From Methanobacteriota archaeon (lineage in GTDB: Archaea > Thermoplasmatota > Poseidoniia > Poseidoniales > Poseidoniaceae): a stretch of 5,488 nt of DNA. The first letter of the stretch is position 1. Each line of letters begins with the position of its first letter. A program made the translations under genes and the position numbers. Under the pieces are notes generated by a model. That model had not been told where the DNA came from. It saw only the letters and a list, made by a program, of their open reading frames with translations, and made no database searches. The DNA is taken from the NCBI GenBank assembly GCA_002727695.1, contig PBXT01000094.1, positions 14,777 through 20,264 of the forward strand, given 5' to 3'. Shown piece by piece: positions 1-5,488 of this stretch.

Positions 1-1331
1 TCCTTGGTCACAAGAACATCGTCTTCAATTCTGATGCCAATATTTGCATATCTCTCCGGGCAGTCAACATCGGGCCTCCATGCTCCAAAGTAAAGTCCTG
101 GCTCGACTGTAATTACCATGCCTTCTTCGAATAAGCGTGGCTCATCATCTGGACGATAAATCCCTACATCGTGAACATCTATTCCTAACCAATGACCGGT
201 ATTGTGCATATACCACTTATTCAAATCTCCATCTGAAGCAAGAGCATCTTCCAATGATTGCTCAATGACTCCTAACTTGATCAACCCCTCTGCCAAAACA
301 CGCCTTGCAGCCTTGTGTGGTGCATCATATGGCCTGCCAACTCGGCATTCATCAATCGCTGCAATTTGAGAATCCAATACTATCTGGTAAATTTCTGCCT
401 GTGCCTCACTGAACTTTCCATTTACTGGCCAAGAGCGAGTTATATCAGAAGCATAACCCTTGTATTCACAGCCTGCATCGATTAGAATGACTTCGCCATC
501 ATCGCAAGTGTCATCATTCACAGTGTAGTGAAGAATTGTTGCATTCTCACCGCTACCAATGATACAAGGGTAAGCGATTCCTGATGTTTTGCAGTACTTG
601 AACAGACCTTCGATTATACCTTCTAATTGCCATTCCCCTACACCGGGCTTTGTATTTGCCATAGCCTGAATGTGAGCTTGTGCTGCAATCTTAGCCGAGT
701 AACGCATCAAGTCAATTTCAGCTTCCGATTTGCGAAGTCTAAGTTCGTTAATCATAATCGAAGGGTCAACGATACTTATTGGCCCTAAGCCAAATTTTTG
801 GCGTTCTCTCGAATTTGATTTCATTTCAGTTTCTACTAACTTGTCGACATCCGGGTCGACCCCCATCTTCACGAATATTCTTGAGGATTTTACAAGCATG
901 GAAGATAGGATTTCGCCCATTTCATCATGTGATGCTGCTGAATCTACAGGCCAATTTTCTTGAGCACCTTCGACTCCTGGCCTCCTGCCCTCCCATATTT
1001 CCTTGAGTACATCTTTAGGCTGAACAAATAGTGTTGAGTGCCAATTACCATCGTCATTGAAGGCACAGAAGACGGCATCTGGATCTTCCCAACCACATAG
1101 GTAAAGCATGTCGCTACTGGTACGGTAAGGATAGTGAACATCATTTGATCGAGTTGATTCATGTGGGGCGGTCACTATCAACAAATCACCAGGACGCATC
1201 TGAGAAAATAATCGCGACTGGCGTGAGCGATATTCATCATGGCTAATTCCCGTAGGTTCTTGCCCGACTGCCTGAAGAGAGTCCTCCCACATGTATATGC
1301 GGTGCACGGACTGATTTTTCATTCCTTTCAT
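1..1331 (-). CDS. pepP: Xaa-Pro aminopeptidase (peptidase family M24B), C-terminus cut by window edge
   Basis: This is a cytosolic metallopeptidase that removes the N-terminal residue from peptides with proline in second position. I translated 443 residues with no stop before base 1. Residues ~28-150 match the AMP_N domain (YPYR at 67-70, then DMLYLCGWEDPDA). The pita-bread catalytic fold follows. All five dinuclear metal ligands are visible: D285 (IDAGCEYKGY), D296 (SDITR), H380 (HNTGHWLG), E410 (TVEPGLY) and E436 (IRIEDD). H268 (ILHYT), H376, H387 (DVHDVG) and R434 correspond to known catalytic or substrate residues of E. coli PepP. The AMP_N domain favours PepP over a methionine aminopeptidase; a prolidase (PepQ-like) is the main alternative. 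There is no signal peptide. The start at 1331 lies 2 bases after the upstream stop, suggesting coupled translation; ATGs at 1322 and 1292 are alternatives. E. coli PepP has 441 residues, so I estimate only about 20-40 residues are missing here. Confidence 0.95.
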   Translation of the reverse strand, partial: MKGMKNQSVHRIYMWEDSLQAVGQEPTGISHDEYRSRQSRLFSQMRPGDLLIVTAPHESTRSNDVHYPYRTSSDMLYLCGWEDPDAVFCAFNDDGNWHSTLFVQPKDVLKEIWEGRRPGVEGAQENWPVDSAASHDEMGEILSSMLVKSSRIFVKMGVDPDVDKLVETEMKSNSRERQKFGLGPISIVDPSIMINELRLRKSEAEIDLMRYSAKIAAQAHIQAMANTKPGVGEWQLEGIIEGLFKYCKTSGIAYPCIIGSGENATILHYTVNDDTCDDGEVILIDAGCEYKGYASDITRSWPVNGKFSEAQAEIYQIVLDSQIAAIDECRVGRPYDAPHKAARRVLAEGLIKLGVIEQSLEDALASDGDLNKWYMHNTGHWLGIDVHDVGIYRPDDEPRLFEEGMVITVEPGLYFGAWRPDVDCPERYANIGIRIEDDVLVTK

Positions 1332-1333
1332 GT

Positions 1334-2833
1334 TTAGGGAGTTTCTTCATCAATCCACATATCATTTTCTGAATCAGCGGATTTGGTTTTTGAGGCCGAA
1401 TCCCACTTAGGTAGAACCGAAGCCTCATTTTCAGTCACACGCATTCTACGGAACATCATGAAACTGAATACGACAATTCCGATGATCATGAATAAAGCAG
1501 CAATATTCAAATCGTCGGTTTCGGGTCTTGGTTCTTTCATTACACTTAACTGGATTTGATGCGTGTCTTGCGCTCCATCATTATCAATCACAACTAATAG
1601 CAAATCATACTCTCCGACATCCATATTCTGAAGTGATAGATTAATCGAAGACGAAACTAGTTCATCATCTAAGTACCAAGCATAAGACAATGATTCGGTA
1701 TCATCTCCTGTTTCAATTGTATTCGCAACAAGCTCCAATTCATCACTCTGCAGAAATTGCCAAGTGTTTGGGTTGCTCATGCCACTTCCTTCTAATTGTA
1801 GGTCAATGACTGGAGGAACATTTGTCACCAAAATCGTTGCATTAGATGAGGACATACGGCCAACCCAATCAATGACATCTAACCTAATCGTGTAATTTCC
1901 AGATTTACTCAAAGCGATGTTGAGGAGTTCATCCGTAGTGTTGGAAGTAGGAACGTATGTTACTCCATCAGGGTCAGTAATGTACCAAATCGATTGGAGA
2001 TTATTGCTCCAAACACCGTCTGTGGAACCGGTTCCATCAATAACAATCATTTCACCTTCAAATGCTGTTTGAGGACTAATCATAATTGAACTTGGATTGG
2101 TCTGGTCAACAAAAACCGTCATTTCGATTTCAGGAGATGTTCGCAGAAATGTGTCCTGCAAGTAGTAGGTGAATTTCCAAACCCCGTCATCCAATCCAAA
2201 ATCACTAGCATTTATCGAGAATGTAGCAACATCATCATCCCAACTAACATTGGCCTCTGCATTATGGATTGCTCCATCACATGCTCCATTGGGTGCAAGG
2301 CACCAATTGAAAATTAATTTTGAATCATTTACTTGCGAATCTGCTAGAACTGCTTTAGACGAAAGAACATATTCGCCATCAATGATGATGTTTGTTTCAT
2401 GATTTGGAGAAATGACTGGATTGTGTGGACCTTCCCCGATGAAAATTGTCCTGTTGAGGAACTCTTTGCCCATACCATCGGTCTGACCTACTTCAAGCCA
2501 GCATGTACAATTGTGTCCCACGACATCAATCGTGAGAGACCAAATCCATAGCCCCTCATCAACCGGTGTCACTGATGTGAAATATTCTCCACTCGCAATG
2601 ATTGGCCGTTCTGCGTATGGATTCGTAACATCATATAATGCCCAGTCGGCACTTTGTGGTGGCAATGTAGTCGAGCCATTGATGACCAGTGTATTGTTTA
2701 TCCAAATACCGTCATCGGTAGGACTAGTTAACTTGGAGGTATTATCAGTAGATGCACAGGCTGTGGGGGCACTTGGTATCGATAGTAACAACAACGAAGT
2801 CACGATAAGGATGGACTTCGAATATTGACTCAT
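1334..2833 (-). CDS. Secreted, membrane-anchored multi-domain PKD/Ig-like surface protein
   Basis: This is a complete 499-residue protein of type I topology. Residues 6-22 form a hydrophobic signal peptide with probable cleavage after ACA (25-27). Residues ~34-133 and ~137-243 look like two Ig-like beta-sandwich domains. Residues ~246-338 are a PKD-type domain (IDGTGSTDG, then SGNYTIRLDVIDWVG). Residues ~339-432 are a second PKD/Ig-like domain (SYAWYLDD, then GEYDLLLVVIDNDGA). Residues 443-461 are one membrane helix followed by RRMR and an acidic/polar tail to 499. Twelve N-x-S/T sequons lie outside the membrane (N31, 46, 52, 108, 127, 169, 195, 208, 298, 313, 331, 398). C109/C111 and C178/C185 could form disulfides. 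I see no catalytic domain, so the role is probably adhesion, scaffolding or anchoring. The start is well supported by a GAGGAG ribosome site six bases upstream and by the signal peptide that begins there. I do not recognise a named family for the whole protein. Confidence 0.9.
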   Translation of the reverse strand: MSQYSKSILIVTSLLLLSIPSAPTACASTDNTSKLTSPTDDGIWINNTLVINGSTTLPPQSADWALYDVTNPYAERPIIASGEYFTSVTPVDEGLWIWSLTIDVVGHNCTCWLEVGQTDGMGKEFLNRTIFIGEGPHNPVISPNHETNIIIDGEYVLSSKAVLADSQVNDSKLIFNWCLAPNGACDGAIHNAEANVSWDDDVATFSINASDFGLDDGVWKFTYYLQDTFLRTSPEIEMTVFVDQTNPSSIMISPQTAFEGEMIVIDGTGSTDGVWSNNLQSIWYITDPDGVTYVPTSNTTDELLNIALSKSGNYTIRLDVIDWVGRMSSSNATILVTNVPPVIDLQLEGSGMSNPNTWQFLQSDELELVANTIETGDDTESLSYAWYLDDELVSSSINLSLQNMDVGEYDLLLVVIDNDGAQDTHQIQLSVMKEPRPETDDLNIAALFMIIGIVVFSFMMFRRMRVTENEASVLPKWDSASKTKSADSENDMWIDEETP

Positions 2834-2839
2834 CTACTA
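2834..2839 (-). other. Tandem TAG-TAG stop at the gene junction
   Basis: The Asp-repeat gene ends in two consecutive amber codons followed at once by the ATG of the next gene, all three in the same frame. The second TAG is the entire intergenic gap. Double stops usually reduce read-through, which fits separate secreted products because the downstream protein has its own signal peptide. Confidence 0.9.
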
Positions 2840-5488
2840 CTCCTCGAACGGATTACACAACTGTCCCTGGCCTGGGAAACTGTTGATGTCACGTGGGTTA
2901 GTATCCCACTTGTACTCACAGTAGTTCACGTGGCCATCACCATCAGTATCTACCATGCGGTCTGCATCATCGTATGGGTCGAAATTGAAGTAATACTCCC
3001 AACCTGTGGCCATGCCATCATCGTCGTGATCTTGGTAATACACTTCAGGTCCGTCATCCCATTCATCTCCATCGGTATCATTTCGAATTGGATTTGTTCC
3101 ATTTACAAATTCTTCGAAACTCGTGTAATTTTCGAGGTTGTCATAGAACAATTTTCCATCAGGAGTATCGGGGTCAATGTGACAATTGCTAGATTGTGGG
3201 TCTTCATATGAAGGGCAGTACTTAGCAATCAATCCAGTACGATTCAAGCCATCATTGTCAGGGTCTTCCATACCGTCATCAGTTCCATCACCATCTGAAT
3301 CCTTTAGAGCAGGGTCCATGACACCACGTGCTCCATTTGCACTATATGTTGAGTTGTCAACCAATCCAACGATTAAGGCTTGCTCAGAATACTTTACTTC
3401 CCATCCATCAGGTAGCATGTCGCCATCTGTGTCATCGTCTACAGGATTTGTATTCCAGCGGTCTGGAGCTTCTGCTCCATTAGCGAGAGTGTCATTGTCA
3501 ATATCGTATGTGTCATCCTTCATTGACCCCTCGGATGGGTCCAGTGCCCATCTTGCATAGCAACCGTTACAGAGAGGATTAGCCGGTACTGCAAAGTTTG
3601 TTAGATTCATTTCATAGACTTCGTATTTCTTTTCCAAGATGAATCCGCCAAGCCAATTCTTCCACATGTATCCTCCTTCATCTAGGCCACACTCGATCAT
3701 TGAATCACATCCAGGAGGTAGCCATAAGTCGGTAGCAACCCATAGCGAGTGAGACTTGGAATTATCTTCGACAGATTCGACTTGCATTTCCCAACCGTCA
3801 AGCATTCCATCTGAATCTGTATCGTTAATCAGTGGGTTTGTTGGGTTCTGATATGGTCGAGGAACAAAGAGAACTTCATAGCCGTCAATCAAACCATCAT
3901 CATCAGTATCCGAATCGTTAGCGTGTGTTAGGAAGTTATCTTGTCCGAGAATGACTTCTTCCCCGTCTTCCAGTCCGTCGTTGTCAGTATCATACATACA
4001 TGGACTTGTGAAGTAATCTTCTCCGTACCAAGAGAATCCATTTAATGCTTCAGCTTGGTCTCCCAAACCATCGCCATCAGTGTCTGCATTAGATGCATTG
4101 GAACCTGTTCCACATACGTCATAGAATTCCTTGTAATCAGAAAGTCCGTCTTCGTCTGTGTCCCAAAGACCCGGGTCAGAGGTTACATGGGTGTTTTGCA
4201 CACCGCGATTGACAACCAATATTTCCCAGCCAATTACCTCTATTCCATCTTTTAATCCATCACCGTCAGTATCCGGATTCAATGGATCTGTTGAGCGACC
4301 ATCGATGATTCCATCGCCATCTGAATCTCGAGCATTGTACTCCATTAAATTGGTGAACATCTCATCGATTTCAACAATCTCAACCCAAACATCCAGTCTG
4401 CTCTCAATTGTATCGCCGACTTCTACATTGATTGAATAGACGTAACCTTCAACCGGTGCAACTAGAGGAACAACTTGCTGGTTTCCACCAGAAAGGGTTA
4501 TCCTTGCTCTTGCAACGGTTTGATTTGCACTGACCCAATCGTCCAACTCAACATCAATTGCAACTACGAGAGCGACATTTTCAAGTTGGTCAAATGTAAC
4601 TGAACCATCGCCATCAGCATCGTATCCGTCTCTGTCGGAGTCGATATCTCCATTGGAACCATCACGAGGGTCGAGACCGTTAGTTGCCTCCCAACCATCT
4701 GGCATTCCATCTTCATCAGTATCTTCATGCCAAGGTGAAGTGAACTTATCTTCGCCAAATGATAGAGCGACTTGGTATTCTTCGATATTGTTCATTCCGT
4801 CCTCATCCCAGTCACCATATCCATCGGAGTTGTTTGCTGGGTCCAATGTTTGTGAAGCTGCTGTAGCACCTGAGCCGGGGTGCTCCAAAACATTCGAGAA
4901 ACAGAACTCATAACCATCTGGCATTCCATCTCCATCAGTATCCCAATCAGAAGGACCGTTGAGCCTGCCATCTCCATCCATGTCTTCCTTGAACCATGCT
5001 AGTCCATGCTCCAGTGCATCAGCAGCGAATGGTGCCTGTCGATTGACAGGGTCTAGCAAATCCAGACCACAATTTTGTCCAGTCGCCATCATTATCATGA
5101 TAGTCGAATTGGAAATTTCATGAATATCATCCAACATATCTCCATCAGAATCCGCCTTAGTTGGGTCGGTTCCATATTCTTCTTCTTCGAGATTGAAAAG
5201 ACCATCATTGTCTGAATCGAGTACTTGGTCACAGGAATGTTCGCCAGCAGCATTTGAAAGGTCATCCCAATCTTCAACTCCGTTTTCTCCGTTGAAGTGG
5301 TCTTCCAGGCTTTCTTCCATGGCATCGGTCAGTTCAACGCAATTCCAGTTACCTGAAAGCGGGTCAAAGAGTGTGTAATTTCCTGCAGGATGGTTAACAA
5401 CACGCTTGTAGGTTACTTCCCACTTGTCATTTAGACCATCACCATCTGAATCTGCCAATCTAGGGTTAGTACCTTCTTCGACCTCGAC
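2837..5488 (-). CDS. Large secreted calcium-binding repeat protein (thrombospondin type 3 / EF-hand-like), N-terminus outside window
   Basis: The frame is open from the window edge through 883 residues to a TAG at 2839-2837. Below, residue 1 is the TTG leucine at 5458, which is an internal codon: ten in-frame residues (VEVEEGTNPR) precede it and belong to the same repeat. About 23 loops of the form DxDxDG fill the protein, most with Glu twelve residues after the first Asp, as in EF-hand loops, and often ending in DGWE or DGYE. Such loops bind Ca2+ in thrombospondin type 3 and related extracellular stalk proteins. Two stretches break the array, at residues ~287-376 and ~556-645. Fourteen cysteines, including CNGC at 630-633, suggest an oxidising extracellular location. 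The C-terminus (LCNPFEE) has no membrane helix or sorting motif, so it is free or bound non-covalently. The signal peptide and any catalytic head must lie upstream of the window. The role is inferred to be a cell-surface stalk or matrix protein. Confidence 0.9.
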   Translation of the reverse strand, partial: VEVEEGTNPRLADSDGDGLNDKWEVTYKRVVNHPAGNYTLFDPLSGNWNCVELTDAMEESLEDHFNGENGVEDWDDLSNAAGEHSCDQVLDSDNDGLFNLEEEEYGTDPTKADSDGDMLDDIHEISNSTIMIMMATGQNCGLDLLDPVNRQAPFAADALEHGLAWFKEDMDGDGRLNGPSDWDTDGDGMPDGYEFCFSNVLEHPGSGATAASQTLDPANNSDGYGDWDEDGMNNIEEYQVALSFGEDKFTSPWHEDTDEDGMPDGWEATNGLDPRDGSNGDIDSDRDGYDADGDGSVTFDQLENVALVVAIDVELDDWVSANQTVARARITLSGGNQQVVPLVAPVEGYVYSINVEVGDTIESRLDVWVEIVEIDEMFTNLMEYNARDSDGDGIIDGRSTDPLNPDTDGDGLKDGIEVIGWEILVVNRGVQNTHVTSDPGLWDTDEDGLSDYKEFYDVCGTGSNASNADTDGDGLGDQAEALNGFSWYGEDYFTSPCMYDTDNDGLEDGEEVILGQDNFLTHANDSDTDDDGLIDGYEVLFVPRPYQNPTNPLINDTDSDGMLDGWEMQVESVEDNSKSHSLWVATDLWLPPGCDSMIECGLDEGGYMWKNWLGGFILEKKYEVYEMNLTNFAVPANPLCNGCYARWALDPSEGSMKDDTYDIDNDTLANGAEAPDRWNTNPVDDDTDGDMLPDGWEVKYSEQALIVGLVDNSTYSANGARGVMDPALKDSDGDGTDDGMEDPDNDGLNRTGLIAKYCPSYEDPQSSNCHIDPDTPDGKLFYDNLENYTSFEEFVNGTNPIRNDTDGDEWDDGPEVYYQDHDDDGMATGWEYYFNFDPYDDADRMVDTDGDGHVNYCEYKWDTNPRDINSFPGQGQLCNPFEE
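2840..2845 (-). promoter_or_regulatory. Shine-Dalgarno site for the PKD/Ig-like protein gene
   Basis: GAGGAG lies six bases before the ATG at 2833 and matches the anti-Shine-Dalgarno CCUCC core. The same six bases are the last two Glu codons of the upstream Asp-repeat gene, so the site sits inside coding sequence and should couple translation of the two genes. It supports ATG 2833 as the true start. Confidence 0.8.
3524..3793 (-). other. Cysteine- and aromatic-rich insert inside the Asp-repeat protein
   Basis: Residues ~556-645 (TTG at 5458 = 1) form the longest run without an Asp loop (loops at 546 and 652). It contains four cysteines (C584, C590, C630, C633, the last two as CNGC) and many aromatics (DLWLPPGCD, GGYMWKNWLGGF, KKYEVYEM). 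This is more hydrophobic and basic than the flanking acidic array, which suggests a separately folded, disulfide-stabilised domain. I do not recognise a family. Confidence 0.5.
4331..4600 (-). other. Non-repeat beta-rich domain inside the Asp-repeat protein
   Basis: Residues ~287-376 (TTG at 5458 = 1) carry none of the Asp loops and alternate hydrophobic and polar residues in beta-strand fashion. The core reads VALVVAIDVELDDWV, then a strand ARARITLSGG, then VAPVEGYVYSINVEVGDTI, then DVWVEIVEIDE. The third segment resembles the biotinyl/lipoyl hammerhead consensus but lacks a modifiable lysine. The overall strand pattern would also fit an Ig-like or C2-like sandwich. The domain follows directly on an EF-hand-like loop (DADGDGSVTFDQ) and Asp loops resume straight after it. 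The fold assignment is inference. Confidence 0.5.
4693..4723 (-). repeat. Near-identical 31-base repeat, copy A
   Basis: This copy matches 4912-4942 at 30 of 31 bases by direct comparison. It encodes a DTDEDGMPDGW segment of one calcium loop, and the single difference is the Glu/Gly change. It lies 219 bases from copy B in the same orientation and frame. Confidence 0.85.
4912..4942 (-). repeat. Near-identical 31-base repeat, copy B
   Basis: This is the partner of 4693-4723 (30/31 bases identical) and encodes DTDGDGMPDGY. Surrounding sequence is much more diverged between the two copies. That suggests either local gene conversion or shared codon choice under strong protein constraint. Confidence 0.85.

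Larger units (their letters stand above)
2933..5452 (-). repeat. Array of ~23 Asp-rich calcium-binding loops (protein-level repeat)
   Basis: DxDxD[G/M/T/E] loops begin at residues 3, 81, 103, 159, 173, 216, 246, 273, 280, 378, 396, 433, 459, 490, 517, 546, 652, 676, 720, 732, 794, 810 and 837 (TTG at 5458 = residue 1). Spacing is irregular, from 7 to 106 residues, so the array is divergent and not made of recently duplicated perfect units. Loops at 81, 216 and 837 (DTDGDGHVNYCE) fit the full 12-residue EF-hand pattern with Glu at position 12; the loop at 280 has Gln there. On the plus strand the array shows as recurring CCATC(A/G/T)CCATC(T/A)G-like words. Confidence 0.9.

Noticed and set aside
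1243..1428. A minus-strand 61-codon open frame bridging the two downstream genes.
   Set aside because: It is a third frame over the end of the PKD gene and the start of pepP, both of which have strong protein-level support. The product resembles nothing.
2807..2833. Lipoprotein signal (Cys26 in PTAC) for the PKD/Ig-like protein.
   Set aside because: The residues before the Cys (P-T-A) do not fit a lipobox well, and the protein already has a C-terminal membrane helix. An ordinary signal peptidase cut after ACA is simpler.
2834..2839. Pyrrolysine decoding of the two TAG codons.
   Set aside because: Two in a row followed by an ATG with a good ribosome site and a signal peptide point to ordinary termination. 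Nothing in the window supports a Pyl system.
2825..3560. Plus-strand open frames (2825-3211 and 3186-3560), the first looking like a hydrophobic membrane protein.
   Set aside because: They are antisense to the Asp-repeat gene. Asp codons read backwards give Ile/Val, which creates false hydrophobic stretches. They have no independent support.
2933..5452. Regularly recurring CCATC-type words on the plus strand, considered as a CRISPR or DNA-level tandem repeat.
   Set aside because: Spacing is irregular, the words stay in frame, and they encode DxDxDG loops. The repetition comes from the protein.
5456..5458. TTG at 5458 as the start codon of the Asp-repeat gene.
   Set aside because: The same frame stays open to the edge and its upstream residues continue the repeat motif. 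There is no ribosome site and no signal peptide follows.

Overview
The window is almost solid coding sequence on the minus strand. It holds three genes in one direction, separated by only 2-3 bases, so it reads as a piece of one operon transcribed from the high-coordinate end to the low-coordinate end. Two of the three genes run off the window: the first loses its N-terminus at 5488 and the last loses its C-terminus at base 1. No RNA gene, insertion sequence, CRISPR array or intergenic promoter is visible, and no stretch over 300 bases lacks a gene.

In order of transcription: (1) 5488-2837 is the last 883 residues of a large secreted acidic protein. It is built from about 23 Asp-rich calcium-binding loops of the thrombospondin type 3 / EF-hand-like kind, interrupted by at least two different non-repeat domains. 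(2) 2833-1334 is a complete 499-residue surface protein with a signal peptide, four beta-sandwich (Ig/PKD-like) domains, about twelve N-glycosylation sequons, one C-terminal membrane helix and a short charged cytoplasmic tail. (3) 1331-1 is a cytosolic M24B metallopeptidase, Xaa-Pro aminopeptidase (PepP), with all five metal ligands present and only its last residues missing.

The likely source is a marine planktonic archaeon, probably Marine Group II/III Euryarchaeota (Poseidoniales-like). This is inference. It rests on the C-terminally membrane-anchored, sequon-rich PKD protein, the huge Asp-repeat surface protein, the low-to-mid 40s GC by eye and the dense archaeal-style operon. No marker gene is present, and the peptidase itself looks strikingly bacterial, so a bacterial source is not excluded.

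The first two genes plausibly work together at the cell surface. The Asp-repeat protein has no C-terminal anchor in view, while its neighbour is an anchored glycoprotein-like adhesive or scaffold protein. PepP would act inside the cell on Xaa-Pro peptides and may simply share the transcript. The points most worth a second look are the same-frame TAG-TAG-ATG junction with a Shine-Dalgarno sequence embedded in the upstream gene, the non-repeat inserts in the Asp-repeat protein, and the bacterial-like PepP.
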